In this document: positions 32,101 through 46,500 of the stretch, in pieces | Position numbering within the stretch: the first letter of the stretch is position 1 | Layout of the letters: each line of letters begins with the position of its first letter | Source: Capitulum mitella | Taxonomy: Eukaryota > Arthropoda > Thecostraca > Pollicipedomorpha > Pollicipedidae | Direction: 5' to 3' | Assembly (NCBI GenBank): GCA_030062745.1 | Contig: CP099846.1 | Coordinates: 19,315,621 to 19,379,620 of the forward strand | Length of the DNA: 64,000 nucleotides | Position numbers and translations under genes: made by a program | The notes under the pieces: model-generated | Seen by the model: only the letters and a program-made list of their open reading frames with translations | Told to the model about the DNA's origin: nothing | Database searches by the model: none

Positions 32101-35100
32101 CGAACATCGTACCTAGCGAATGGCGCAGTATGCCTACCGACGTTTAGAACCCTCATTTAGTACTTCCTCCTGACCTCATTTTTCACAGCCTTTCATTCAC
32201 ATGGACTGTGCTATCTTTGTCAGTTTTCCAAAAATAGTTCCAGGTGGTTGTTGTTACTGATCATGTTTTCAATACTCGTTTCTCTGAGAAATTCATAGAA
32301 GCATCAACATTCGTTCCTGAATCATTCAGCGAAAACTGCGTTTCTAAATCCAATATTGCGAGGACATCCTTGACCAGGCCAGACCAGTAAAGGCAGTTTT
32401 CGGTGGCAGTAACGGATCTCAGTCACTGCTGCAGAGTTGCAATGAATTCGCAACATTTCGTTTGATGACGGACAGAGTTGAAGCTTTCTTTATCAGTGAA
32501 GATTGCGTGTGTGATAAAGCATGCTTATCTCGTTGTCTCAGCTGTATATTTCACAATCGACCAAAGGAACAAAGACAAGGAACTAAACAAAACGTGTGAT
32601 TAAAGCCACCTGATTTCGCACCGCCAATCTTTTCTTACGTTCGCTGGCTAGCGTTCAGCACGAACGTCATCTGTTCGTCATGTAACGGCTGTATATCGTG
32701 CGCCACGTAGTGGAAAATCGTTCCGGGCTTCATCACCATAGAATTTTGGCGTGTAAGAAAACATTTGAAATTAGTACCGAATTCCATGTCCCGCAAAGAG
32801 GCTATCGCAGTTCAAAAGCCAATGTGCAGACTGAACGTGCTCTTTATATATTGCAGGAAATTTGGATATACTCACATCTGCGTAATTTTCTGCCCCCAAA
32901 CAATGCACAAGATAGTACTCCAAACTTTCGTAGCGCAGTACCTCAGACGTAATCAACAGGCTCATGTCCCATGCTTTTAAGTGTGCAAAATTAACTCCCC
33001 AAAGATACTGCATTCCCGAACACTCCCTCGGGACTCTGGGCACTTTCCGGCCAAATAGTTCGTAGGAAACCCAGTGAACCTCCGGGATTTACGTAACGAA
33101 TACTTGAACACAAGATGGTTGAGACGTTCGCCATGATCAAAAGAATTGTCACCACAAGTTGGACTCTTGGCACTATTCCAGCAGCTACATTCTGGACGGA
33201 CCTTCAGGCACGTCCAGATCCCATTAGCGGAAAGAAAACCAGTTTTTGGTGGACGATTCGAGTTCAATCTAGTTCAAGCGGCAGGATTCCGCTTATATCG
33301 TTTAAATTTCTCAGTCGCCATCACGACTTGCATGGCGCAAGAGGAGCGAGGTCCGCTGCATTTCTTTTAAAATTTGGAAGACCATTTCAAAATGTATGAT
33401 AGCCTTGCATTTATTGTTGAATTCCGCAATATAAACGAATATTCAGCAGTCTGTTCAAGTATTTTGCTCCTGAGGGATTTAAACACTCCTAGTTTAAAAT
33501 GCCATCCATGATGCTGCTCGCTGTCATTACTAAATGGTTAAAAAAAGAAGAAAAGGCGAAACGGCAAAAACGCCACTTCCGGAAATATTTGAGGGGATAA
33601 AAAGCCCACAAGTTAACGAAGTGTGCATGGAACGTAAAACATTCAAAGAAATGAGGTATCTCCCTTTGATAAGCGCATGATTCCATGGCAAATGGTTACG
33701 GCTCAAGCTGAAATACTCCTGGCCAAATATGACATCATATTTTGTATTTGGAGGCATCATTGTCAAACGTCAGCATTTGCTAACGAGACTTCCAAGATTT
33801 GTTGCGATTTTGCATATCATTTCTTTGCGTTAATATTCCATAACCGTCTTTGTCAAGTCCCAGTTTCTAAAGGAACACTTGAACCGAACTGCTCAGTCAC
33901 GAAGTAACTGAACATCGCTTGCCCAAGGGAGAGGGCCACAGTCTCTTCGTTCGTGGAGCAAACGGCAACTCTCTGGTCCCCCGCCGGAGATCTAGCGCAC
34001 TGACGGGGACCATCAAACCGGTACACAGTACAAGGAGAAAGTAATAACAGGCAAAAAGCAGTAGAAGCAATGCAGATGAACATAACAGTGCTGCCGGAAC
34101 AAAGTAAGAATCGTCAATAAAGATGAAAACCAATTTGTGGTGTTCAACGCAAAAAGTGGAAAAATGAAAGGAACTGGTAGTGGGAGAATAGTTCCCCACG
34201 CAGAAGCACGTAAACATGTGACACGACATCTCTATTCTCAGACGCGACTCCTCTTGTCTCGGGCAGCCGAAAACGTTGCGAATACGGCCCGCCGAAAGAG
34301 GCGGGGGAAAGAAACGGAAAAGGCGTCACCGCGACCGCGAAATAGGAGCAAAAATCATGAAAGTGGGCGTGCCCACGTTCATCCGGAACATGAACCACGA
34401 CACTATCAAACCGTTGTTCTAAAAAGCGGGCATTTCTGTCCTCCTTTCGGTTATCATGTCAACCACGACGATGACAACAGTGAGATATCCTGCAGCACTG
34501 GCGCCGCCGGTGGCCGCGGCTGAACCACCTGTGGCTCCCCTCCACCGTCTCTCCCCTTCGCCGTCCCCTCCGGCGGCGGCCGACCGAGGTGACGTCAGCC
34601 GCGCCAGGGGCAACAGGGGAAAGCTCAGTTACGCGGGGTACACAGCAGATGTCACGACGGTGGACGGTCGGGGGACGGGCCGGATTGGGACACGACGCCG
34701 GCCGTGACACGCAAACCCAGATCATCGCCGAACGAAAGGGGACGACGCGCGCGCGCCGGCGGGCTGTTCAAGTGTCACGCAAGACTGTGTTCGCCTCCGG
34801 CTGCAAACGGTGCGGCCTGAATCCAGTGGATATGTCTGGTGTATGTTCAGGGGCAGTGGTAGTGATGCTGTTATCGGCGCGTTACTGCTGCCCATTACTC
34901 CCGGGCTTGGTGAATGTGTTAAAGACAGCTAAGGAGAGTTTAGTATCAATTTCCTTTCCTCTTGCTTTTGTTTCGTGAAAGCTGCTTTATTTCAGGCCAT
35001 GATATGACACCTGGCCAACTACTGATTTCAGACCATGATATCTGGTATATGTTTGGTGACCTCGATGTGACGAAATAGACACCGTTTATATTTCGCGGAT

Positions 35101-35578
35101 ACCAAATGAGTCGTTGTTTTTGCATGTTCACCAGCATCGTTCCCACAAACAGTCATTTTTCTAAGAGAGCTATAGTCATTTTGTTACCCTTGAAAACTTT
35201 GTATGCGTTTTCGATACAATACCGTTCTTCTGTCAGAGGTAAACCTAGGCTAAAAAAGCACAAACAAACGAATGGTTCATGTCGTCTTCCAACACGATAC
35301 AGGTCTCCAATCCGTGTTCCTTTCATGCCTTGTGTACACGAGGTCTGCACCTTTTTTCAGTTGTTCCCATTAAAGGGCCAATTTATTATCGGCATCCCAA
35401 CATCCAAGTATGAGCTACACGCTACCCGTCACATGAAACATTCAAATCTGCCACACCAAACATTCGCCAAACATCATATGCCAGACACCATCTGTCATCT
35501 GTCATCTGCCAAACACCACTACCAAATGAACCAAAGTCGTTCAAGACAGCAAAACTCCGTTTCCCATCGCTGCCGTAT

Positions 35579-36469
35579 TTACTGTGCTGGATGAACAAAA
35601 TTTCCCCACCTCATGTGAAATTTGTGCTCAGTATTCTTCACAATAGACGAGACGTGTTCCACCCCACGATCAGCCTTTAATTTGTTAATGAAAGCATCCT
35701 TATTTAAGCTCCATCCTTTACTTCTCACATATTTTGCCACCGCAAGTGCATGATTTACCATGAGACCTATATTTGTGCCCAGTATTACATACCCTGCGCT
35801 TATATTTTGGTTTTGCTCCAATACGTTGATTTGTTTCAGATACCTGTCGATGTCTGCCCAGAAACGTTTAGTAATGCGACAGCTCCAGAATTTATGCATT
35901 AAAGTCTCATTTTCTATGTTGCAATATTTACTTACACCTGTCTGTTCTATTCCAGTTTTATGCAGAAGAACTTCTGTGACCTGAATCCTAGCTAATACCT
36001 TAAAGTTTACAGACCTGTACCTGCTAGATGATGTGGCGTCATTCACATCGCAATATACTTCGCTCCAATTAGTGTCCGAGAACACCCAGATATTTTTCAC
36101 TTGTCTGGTGTTCCACTCTACAAGCACATCATAGATGTATTTTGCTTCCGTATCCTTCACCAATATACATTTCACAACTGGATGTATAATCGGCTGCGTT
36201 AATATTTGCCTTGACTACCTCCAGCGTAACAGAAGGCTCTCTATAAGTCCCAGGTAATCAAGGTACGTTGTGTTCAGTCTAAATTTAACTCGAAAGTCAT
36301 TAAAGCTCAAAAGCGTCCCACCTCTTCCCAGCAAATCATTCAAATATCGAATCTCGCACGCATGCCACCCTCGTATTCCCGTCCTGACAAATTTGCTGTG
36401 GTCTGAGAACCAGACTGAACAGGAGCCGATGTCCTCATCCTGAATACGGAGTCTGCACGTAATAGCCAT
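35579..36469 (-). mobile_element. LINE ORF2 C-terminal fragment
   Basis: Two consecutive - strand frames (36469-36215 and 36175-35579) with a break between them. The upstream one has a GIRGWHACEIRYLNDLLGRG, then TLLSFNDFRVKF segment, like the dL...G..lsf..f...y segment after the RT of L1-type elements. The second has NETLMHKFWSCRITKRFWAD then I..YL, the usual H.FW.C..I..FW signature near the ORF2 end. No RT catalytic box is seen; this is a 5'-truncated, broken copy. Confidence 0.65.
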
Positions 36470-37249
36470 TGCTTACTGGATCAGCCGCAGCACTCTGTCT
36501 GGGTCTGAGGCTCACCTATAATGGACCTGGTGCAAAATGAGCCCCGGTGCCGTCCCCCCGTGCCACCACGGTTCATTGTGGATGCCCGCCTTCTCTTTGT
36601 GTAGCAATGCCGCTTAGGTAACGTTCGGATGATTAGATTCCATTTTGTGACGAGCATCGCATCATATGCTAATTCGGAACCATTTACTAGAATGTTGGGG
36701 ATCGGAGCATATGATTGACAGAGTACGTTACATATGGAATTAATTCCATAATCACAGTTGGACTTCAATAAGTCAGATCTGCAAAAGAGAAGGAAAGAAA
36801 CCCGCCGTTGCGAATTCTTTCAAAGAGGGCATGAATGTCTTACCTAATCGTGAATAATTTGGCAAGCGTATTAAAACTGTCTGAATTGGGAGAGAACGTT
36901 GTTTCGTTATCTCTTAAGTCGTAACATTAAAAGTTTACTGACATTACCAAGCCCATTTGAAAGTTAAATCAGAATGCTATCAGATGTTTCCGCATCGGGC
37001 TCTGAGAAGAGGAAATGTTTTATAAGTTTATGACAGCTACAAACACATCACGACTTCCATTCAGTCACTGTAATTCTGTTCGGACCCTTCTTTAAGCAAC
37101 ACCAAACAGGATATGGTGAAGGCTTGGCGCAGCTGTGACAAGGATGTTGGTTACAGTGCGGCATGTAAAGCCACTGTTTGTTCTTTTTAACGCTCCATTT
37201 TCTTTTGCCGTTATCATTCTATTTTTGTCCTTTTTTGTGGCGCTAATGG

Positions 37250-38060
37250 TCTGAAATGCCACGTTGTCTAACAATATTTCCACCTTTGCGTTGCAACAAT
37301 GCTCGTTTATTTCATTTCAAAGCGTCAAATTTGCCGAACTGGGATGTATGCACCGCAAACGTTACGCTACGTCATTTACCTCCAATGGAGGCGTCATTCG
37401 GCCACGACGAAGGCCCGATAAAACTGGCGTTGAGAGGCGACCGGCTCATTATTGACTGGCCATTTCTCCGTCAAGGGCCCCTTTGAAGAGCAATTTTCGC
37501 CGCCTCTCCAGAACTCCTCCGAATTCAAAGCGCCCCGAGACGGCTTTTACGCGTTTCCTATCGGATGCAAATACGGCATCAGGGCCGCTCTAAAAATATT
37601 AATATTCCCCGACCCTTTCATTATGGTATCTCCTCTTCGTGTCGAACGTTTTACTATCTTCCCTAATCCGATCCCCTCTTTTCAATATGCAAATCGAGCG
37701 ACCCGATACACGGCCCCGGTCATAATGGCACTTTTATATCGGAGCCATATTAGCATCGGCTCCGTCTCCGGCGCTGCGCCGATCGCGTCTGGCGCCGGCC
37801 GAGACGCAGCCTCGGGCGATACGGCTCCCCGGGGACGGCCGTCTGCATCCTAAAGAGTCTAGTTAACAGAATCACATTATATTTGTTAAAAGCAGGGGGT
37901 GATTAACATAAAAATACGGGCCGGCAGCCGGGCCTGATTAGAGTTTACGTCGGAGGAGGCAGCTCGGAGGCGAGGCCCGATAAAACGGGCCGCTCAGCTC
38001 GGCCTGTCTCTGCTCCGGATGGGACGGCCTGCTCGGGTAATCAGGCGTCAGAGAGGCTCG
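37250..38060. promoter_or_regulatory. Candidate regulatory block with two POU octamers
   Basis: A GC-rich, CpG-bearing stretch in intron 1 with two exact ATGCAAAT octamers at 37565-37572 and 37687-37694. It also has short AT motifs (AATATTAATATT, CATAATGGC, TTTATATC) set in higher-GC sequence. No coding potential fits. Regulatory function is inferred from motif density and position in a neurogenic gene; conservation was not tested. Confidence 0.3.
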
Positions 38061-39534
38061 GCTCTCGCGAGTAACGTTGACGCTCGGCGATCGGTAGAGG
38101 TGAGGTCAACAGCAGAGTAAATTTACTTGAGCGCTTCAGGTACTTGTCGTAGATTGGAAGTGTTGCGGATGATGTGAACTCAGCACAAATGAGTGTAGAC
38201 AGGCTTTGTTCATGCTCGGAAGGGTCTTGGCGAGTTCGTTATTGTTTCAGATATATTGCAAGAAGTTTTCTTCCATTTTGCGACCTGACTTTCTGCGAAA
38301 GCACTTGACATTCACAACGCGCTAGATCCCAGTTCCGATTTCGGCTTTGTTACGTCACTTGGAGTTTTCATGTGGTTTCCAATGAGTCACTGCTAGCGAC
38401 CAGAAATTTGCCTCGCGCTGGTTGACAATGAATTGGTTTATCGCCTTATCAAATTAATGCAGCATAAATAATTTTGCTAAACCTCGCAATGTACGCTGAC
38501 AGGCATAACATTTCGATACAAGAACATCGTCGTCAGGCAGAAAGTACACCTGTTTACTTTTGCAGCAAAGTTTGTATCATTCAAAAATCGTGGACTACTG
38601 CATTCAATCAACCGGTAGTGCTATGATTTTCTTTTCTCTTGGTGCGAGTTTGACAGGGCTGACATTGAGTTTCTCGCTCATGCAATGGATTCGTGTCAAC
38701 TGCATCGAAGAGGAAGTAACAATCACCCAACAACACCACCATTTCCGACAAGTACATTGAAAACTCCAGACCTCTGAAACTTCGTCAACAATAGTGTGAG
38801 GCATTCGAGATGACAAAGTCTTTCAGGCTATGTGGCCTACTGACTTGTCCTTTGAGAGACAATCTAAAAGCTTTACAGGATGAATAAAATTCGTAATGGT
38901 CTTCATTGATCTCTACTATTTGAAAACTGGGCTAATTTTTTAGGTATAAAGCTAAGGTTCTGACAAGCATTTTGGCGTTAAAGTGGAAAATCACAAGCTC
39001 GCAGTAATGCGTGAGGAATGAATACCTCCATACACAAATAAGCTGCGAGTTCTACGAGCCCTTGAGTGAAAGCAATATCGTTACCTCGACCCTAGAGTTT
39101 CTGAAGAGAGCGAGGATGCGGTAACCTTTAATTCTGCGTACGGAATGTCCAAAAAATGTCAAATGGTTTTGACCAAACTCTGCATGATTACGTGGTCATT
39201 ACATCTTTCATGGCACTTCTGACTGATATCTTTCGGTAGAGTACGCTTTCAAAGTATTTTCTGCCTGGTCGTATATAGCTTTTGTTTGCAAGCAAGACGC
39301 TATTTATAGTAGTCATGCGTTTTTCCGTAAATATCTAATAACTGATAATTGACGTCGACTCTCAAGCAGCTCAGTTTATCCCGAACGTTTTTAGCTCTTA
39401 CACGCATGAGGTCTGATGGGCTTTGATTCACAGCGTGTAATCATAGTTTCACTAACTTCTGTCGGATATGCCGCGTCTACTGATGCGTGTTGCATCCCTT
39501 CATTTCCAAGTCTGCAAAACGGCTTAGGTGATCA

Positions 39535-39984
39535 CAGGCGTGTCAATCTGTATTCTTATGAACGGTCCCTGGCCCACCCAATGTTGATCTGAGCCCTCCC
39601 CCAATGTTGGTTTGCCTCGCCCCCAAATATTTTCTGCCGGTTTTAAAGGGAAGTGAGTAATAACGACGGAAACAATGTTCGCGATAGATAACAGACAGAA
39701 ATTAAAGGATAAAATGTAAAGCAATGTATCTATCCATCTTCCTTTTCTATCTATAGATATAAACATATAGATATATGTGTATATATATATATATGTATAT
39801 ATGTATATATACATGGGATAAAAGTATTTTTTGTGATGAATAGTAATGAAAAATTTATAAATTTTCGTTGGTCAAAATAATGTGGCTTAAATCCGTTCAG
39901 AATTCCACATTTGGGGGAGGTTACGTTGTCGGCACCTCGGCTGGGCCCCCTTCCCCCAATTATTTAGGGAAATCGACGCCCCTG
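39535..39984 (-). mobile_element. hAT-like MITE, copy B (reverse orientation)
   Basis: 450 bp, opposite in orientation to copy A. The ends are CAGGCGTGTCAATCT and, inverted, CAGGGGCGTCGATTT. It is flanked by ggtgatca and gatgatca, a 7/8-matching 8-bp target-site duplication. Near its right end the reverse complement shares the CCCAAATGTGG and GGATTTAAGCC-like segments of copy A. An ATATAT-rich part lies near 39760-39815. Confidence 0.8.
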
Positions 39985-40387
39985 GATGATCACCGACCAC
40001 CTGACATCCTGGTACCCAGAGTCAGCCGGCTCCACAGACAAAGCTCGCTGCCCGATCCCGCACTTTCACCAGTTGCCAGTCGCCCTCGGTCCCAGGCGAC
40101 CCTGCATGGATGCCTCGGCCCTCCCGGCTGCACCCCGGGGCGAACCGATGAGAAAAGTTGCCGCTCTGTTTGCCGGCGTCGACGAGCTGCCAGCGTCGCG
40201 GCCGACGATCGGCGGGGTGCCGCCGTCGGTATTTGCATGTTCATTTGGCGCAGTAGCCGGCGGCCGCCCGCCGAGCAGGACCGAGCTGTTTGTCCGACCG
40301 AGCGGAGCCCCGCGGCCAGTCAGGACGGCTGGTATTGAACCGTCACCTGCCGCCGTGGAATGCACCGTCATCGGGGACGGCAAGCCC

Positions 40388-40469
40388 TCTCTCCTCTTCC
40401 TCCCCTTCTCTCGCTTACTCTCTCTTTCATTTCTCTCTACCTTTCTCTCCCATCATTTCTTCATTTCTT

Positions 40470-40527
<58 letters not shown>
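40388..40527. repeat. Pyrimidine tract with (CT)n core
   Basis: A C/T-rich stretch with an uninterrupted CTCTCT core from about 40474 to 40526. Polyserine/leucine frames across it are artefacts. Confidence 0.95.
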
Positions 40528-40529
<2 letters not shown>

Positions 40530-43500
40530 ATCTGTTCTCACCGTCCTAAGAGACTAGCTACGGTCGCGGGATACCATTTACGTGTCGATCAGAAGGCCAG
40601 ATTTTTTCATGGATGTGTCCACCCGTCCCATCGATTAGTATTGAGGGGAGACTGATGTGTGACTGTTTTCACTGCTGCAATACTATTGGGGAGTTTGATG
40701 AATGACACAAAAAAAGTCTCAAAGATGACTTGAGGCAAAACAATTTTTTGGTGCGGTTCCATGCTTTTACTTCTCACACCGCTGTTACAAGAACATCTTC
40801 CCGCCATCCTCTTGTTCATTTCGCAAACATTTATTTCAGAGTCATTGTTTTGCTTTGAGCAGTGTCGGCAGACGCTTCCCACGTAGCGTTCCGCCTGCCT
40901 CGGCTTTGTTTGTTTTTTCCCGCCTGTCGCAGTTTTCCCAGCTCATGAATATTAAAAACCGTAGAAATCGCGTCCTAATGCTTGCAATTACGCTAGAAGT
41001 TGGGCTAATTCAGCCAATTAGATTGAATCGTGGCAGATTGGAAGTCCACGGTAAACCTGCCACGTGTAGATGCGTACTCACCAATGCCCTCAGCCTGCGG
41101 TCGCTCTTGACACAGAGACTGCACGCTCGTTTCAACTGGCTGGTTTTTCACCAGCTCACCGTAAGTCAGAACACCTCGTATATATGTCAGCCTTATGAGG
41201 ACGAATGCCCACGCCCTAATTACTCACATTACGTTTATTTGCCGAATCATATGGGTGTGGAAACCTAATGGTTCTTTGAGTATTCCCCATTACCGTGGCG
41301 CAAGGCACTAGCCTGCCACGAGGGGAGGACGTGCTGGGGAGGGGGAAGCGGGGAGGGGTGTCTAAAGATTTTCAAGCCGGTTGAGCGCGGTCGGTGTGAG
41401 GTGGGCAGTCTGTGTAGGAATTCGGACTGGAATGAGAGGCATGAAGCTGTCACCGTGAGATGAAAGCGAATGATTCACCAGGATCATTTTGGGGGCGTGC
41501 AAATTAATTTTGTGCCGCCGACGAACTCCTCTGCTAGTTTTAACAGATGCGTGCCATTGAAAGAAATGGAACGAAGAATTGGACGTAATTTCAAATACAG
41601 GCGGAGTTTTATCAACTTCAAGGTATAGGAGGAGGCAGGGAAAGATTTACATACAAATTGACCACCTGATGGTCTGAAATTCGAAGCGCTGGAGGGCAAT
41701 ACCAACGTGCCGCAGGGCAATGCCACAATTATTAACGACACCCTCCTGGGTGTAAGCCAAACAGCCCTTCCTTCTTTAAGATGCCAAGAGCTTCTTTTCG
41801 GGAACACAGTTCGGAAGCAGATTATTTATTGCAAGTGATGAAACTGAAAGTAGTGCTGACAAAACATCTAATGTTGAATGCACACTCATCAAGTATTCGG
41901 GGTAGTCCTTAAGACGTCCTGAATTAAACCGTTAAAGATACATTTACAGTATATTAAGCATCACTTTTCAAGCTTGTAGCTTTCACCCCAGCACTACCTA
42001 GCATAGCACCATGTTATAACTATTGCAGTAAGTGTAAGCTTAATGTGCGGTCCACAGAGGTTTCGCTACAGCAGCACTGTTGTTCAATCCACAAAACCGT
42101 GTGCAAACATGTGCAAAGGCCGATTTATGCCTGTACTTACTCTGTGCATTAAATATTGTTAACCGCTGTAAGCCTAGATCAGACCGCTATAGTCTAGATC
42201 AATAATGACGAATGTCGATGCACAGAAGAGAGAAATGCATTTCTCAATGCCAACGCTACTGGAAGAAAATGACCATCCACGTTTCCCCGCAGCATCCGTC
42301 CTCTTGATGACAGCTGGCCAGCCCATGCATGCGATGACCTGCCCTGACAGCCGAGCAGGCGGCCGCGCGCCCTCCACCGAAACCCGCGAACTTTCGACCT
42401 TTGACCTCGCGAGGTTGAGGGCCGACAGGCGCGTGGCTGTGTTTTCGGCGGGCCGTGTCCGACGAAGCGCGGCGGGAAGTTGACCTGTATAAGACGTCGG
42501 CGCCGACGCCGACGGGGCCTGTCGCGTCACGCTCCGCCTGCCGTCACTCGGCCTCGGCGCAGCACAAAGAGCGCCGATGACGTCACTGGCCCAGATCGGG
42601 CGGCGTCGGGCGGGGTAGCCACGTGCGCGGTGGTGGGTGCTTTGGAGGTGCGGTGAATTTGGTCACGGTCTGACGATGATCTTGATCGTTTTGTTGTCTC
42701 TTTTCAGTTCTGTTTTTGGTTTGGCCAGCTTCGTGTTGCTATGTTTTTGCCGTCGTTTACGTCTTGTCTCGGCTAAAGAAATGAACAAGACAGGAAGAAG
42801 CTGAATTATTTTATTTCCTGGTGAGTCAAATATTTGCGTATCACGCAGAAGCTGGAAACATTTAAATTTACATTCCCCGACATGAAAGGGTCCGACTGCC
42901 CAAGACACCGTGATTCCAAACTAATATCTATAGTAACGGGCACTAGGGGTGGAACGTGTTCCGGCAATGGGGGGGGGGGCGCCGGCTGCTTTTCGAGCCA
43001 TTCCTTTCTATGCAACGCCTAGGGTTAATGTTAAATTCCGCCAGTTAAAGAGGGCCAATGTGCATCCGTGCACCCCCCGTTCCGCCGCCTATGGTAGCGG
43101 GTTCCGTCACTTTTCCCCTATATTATCTTGCTGTGGCGCCGTGCTGCCACAGCACTGCGTGACTCTGCTCGCCTGTACCAGGTAATAAGATGCCCGGGGT
43201 CTGCGCTCCCCTCCGTCCGCCGACTGGACACCCCCTCCCCCTGCCCTCCCGCTCCGTTTGACGGCGACCAGCCTCCCGCGGCACCCCACACAGCCCATCC
43301 CTCCCGCTTCCCCGCCTCCATGCCTCCCCTGCCTCCCGGCCGGGCCCGCCGCCCGGCCGCGCTCAGTGATTAGCGTTGTCTTATTTCCTCCAAAAATCTT
43401 AATTTTGTTAATTAGCAGCAAAAGGAAAGCAACAAGATTAAGACGGATCGCGGCGCCGTCTGGGGATGCCGCCTGCCACGCCGTTCAGCTGGGAAAAGCA

Positions 43501-46500
43501 GATACGTCACCCGGCCGTGGTGAAGTAACGTAGCTCGCTGTATTAATTACCACGGGGGCTCGGCGCCGCTCCGGCTACGTCGACTTCAGCCGAAATTCGC
43601 CGCCGCGCCGGCCGCGATCGGAAGAGCCGTTCAGAGCCGCCGTGTGAATAGCGATCGCTCGGCGCGTCGTAAAAGACGAGGTGCAATAATTTAAACATGC
43701 AGATTAGACGGCAGTCGTCATCGGTGTTTGCGTCATTTGAGCTACGCAGTGTGATGAATTCGAGTGCGCTCTCGCCCAAAGCGGCGCGCTTATTTCGCTC
43801 TCGTTCGGCGGCATTTTAACCCTCGGCCTAACTGCTGTTCGCATCATTAAAAACTCCGGTGGCTTTAGTGAGGTGGAGCAGTGTAAATGACATGTAAAAA
43901 CGACTATTAGTCCGTAAAAATGTAAATTAAAGGAAAATCTGACGAGTCGTCATTTTAGCGTGGTGCGCTTCAATGGGGACTTTATTGACATCCGTCGAGC
44001 TAAGCAACTCCAAAAATTCTGAAGCGAAAACGGAGGAGCAAACACAGCCGTCTTTCATCCTACCTGCAACGAATCGCACGACGCAGGGCGCACCGAAGTC
44101 TGCCTCCAGCCAGAGGAGAAACCCTGCCGCTACTGAGGCGTTCCCGGCCGCCCCTGGCGCATCCCTGCGGGAGGGGGGACCGCAGGGAGCTCACGCAGCC
44201 GCTCCCTCCGTCTAGCCTCCCTCTCCGGCGAGCGGAGCCGATCGTCGACAAAAAATCAGTCGTCGCTGCCGCGCCGCCGACCCGACTGCCACGCGCTTTC
44301 CCACGCCGGCGCGTCCGTGTCAACAAAAACGGCGCCCATTCTTTCACCCCAATTTGTCGGCGATCAATCGGCCTAAGCCTTGCGATCGGCACTGCGTTTT
44401 TCGGCCGCCGACGGCATTGTTCCTGCTGGCACGACACGCCGCCGCCGACCTCAAAAACGCCCCGGGCAAAAAGCGGCCGCACGTGGTTAGCCGCTATCTA
44501 GTCCGGATGCCGGGTATGGGAACCAATTAGGCCGACAGGGGGACGGCAAAAACCGCCTCAGGATCCGCCGCAGATGCCACGTGGAGACCGCCGGGTACGG
44601 TTCGGGACGCTGATGGACGACCCCAGAATGGTTGGTTTTGCACTGTCAGCTTTATAGTTGCCGGGTAGTGTGAGGTTGCACGTAGTGTCATCAGCTCATA
44701 GGGTGAAATGAAATGTTTGCAACGGGTGTTGAGCTTTGTGTGTTCGGAAGCAAAATGTTTAGCGTTAATGCTGGCTTTGGTGTCTGCGGTATAGCACAAA
44801 CGTTCATGCACTCGAGTCCGGGTTATAGGAAAAGCATAGATAAGTTAGGCCAGAGCACAACAATACAAACCACAGCTGCAGGACAATGCTTTTGGAGACT
44901 GAGGCTTCTCCCCCGGCAGGGTCCGATTCCCAACGGCTTTCTATGATCACAGTGGCGGTCCCAAAACCGAGATGTCTGACAAACAGACGTATTCTTCGAA
45001 TGGCTAGATGTCGGCCGTTTTCAGCAGAACCTCAGCCCGCCGAGCGCAGAATCCGCTGAACCTTCGCTCCTCGAACCTCGGCGCGCGCCCGAGCGCCGGC
45101 CAGTGGCGGGTCTGCCGACGGGCGGCCAACGTCTGGCCCCGCGTCTGGCCGTCTCGCGGCGTGACGTCACGCGTCGCGTCCGTCGCCGCCGCAGCGCGCG
45201 AGTGGCGGGATCGATTGTCGCGTGTCCCGCGCCCCAGCTAATCGGGATCGACAGGTCCGATTCAAAACAAAGCGGGACGCGCGGCCGGCTGGCCGGCGGC
45301 AGCCCGTCTCCGACGCCGAGCTGATGGATGTGTTTTCAAATAAAATCTGACGCGCCGTCGATGCGAGCCGGGCGCCGCCGCTCCGCCGGAAGGTCGCCGT
45401 CGGCCGCGACGCGGCGCCGGCCGGCGGCGCGGAGCGGGACGCCGCGCCCGCCGGTTAATGGCCCTTGCAATCGATTCATGTAAGCCAACTTTTAACTACG
45501 GCCGCCGAGGCGCGTCGATGGGCGACGCTGATATTTCTGACGCCGCGGAGTGCGTCGGCGGCGACCCTCGTCGTTATCGTTGTTTGTTCCGAGCGCGGAG
45601 AAAAATTGAATTTTGCCAGAAGAATCGAGTTATGGCCACAATGCGGTGTGATTTGATGATTTCATAACGCGAACGGGCCGCGTCAAAAATTAGACTCGTT
45701 TGAAAGGCGAGAGTGGGGACCAAAGGGTGCAGGGATTGCACGACAAATTTTGAAACCTGAAAACAGAAGTGCAGTCGAACACCGCTTCAGTGGTGCGTAA
45801 GGCGAAATAAAGACTTTCCTCTGATAAGAAACTTCGAGTTCTGTGAGCATGCTCGCTTCAGTAACTGCGTGACACAGCTAGTTATATCGACCGTCCCTTT
45901 GTTTGTTTACTTATTTATGCAAACAGATTCATACGTCTTTTTAAGTCGTTATGGTTGTTGGATGGCCTTTCATTAAATTTCACGTCAACGCCATATGAAA
46001 ATCACGTAGTCCTGTTGGAATATCTTTTAACCATGTTAAGGGAGCTGATGTCACAAATGAACAGAACTTATTTCAAATTCGCAACCTAATTAACGATCGA
46101 GTTGCCCTTCTGTACTTCTCCGCAAGCGTTCCTCCACAATTGTTGAAAAATCCCTCATTTGCACATACCCAAAGCCGTAGCACAGTTTCTGGGCTGGCTG
46201 CGGAGGTAATCGTCCTCCTGACCCGTCCTCGGCCGTGGAGGTCACCCGGCCATCCATCCTGACCCGCCGCCGCCGGGCCCGCTCGCCACGTCTCCGGCAA
46301 TCATGAGATTGCGGGCGAGACGGTCATCTGGCGGACTGTCGACCCCAGCCAGCGGCATCCTCCCCCCCCCCCCCCTCCGGAGACCGGAGAGTTTTTTGTC
46401 CGTCTCCCCCGACTGCGGGGACTGCGGGGAGTGCCCGACGAGGGATGTCCGTCCCCAGGCACGCGCCGAGGTGGCGGCCGAACGTCCTGAAAACTGGTGT

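Noticed and set aside
35106..35594. 162-codon + strand frame and opposing - strand frame at 35153-35350, considered as transposase remnants
   Set aside because: No catalytic motif or terminal repeat could be identified, so no family was assigned.
40290..40655. Frames with long Ser/Leu runs
   Set aside because: Produced by the (CT)n pyrimidine tract.
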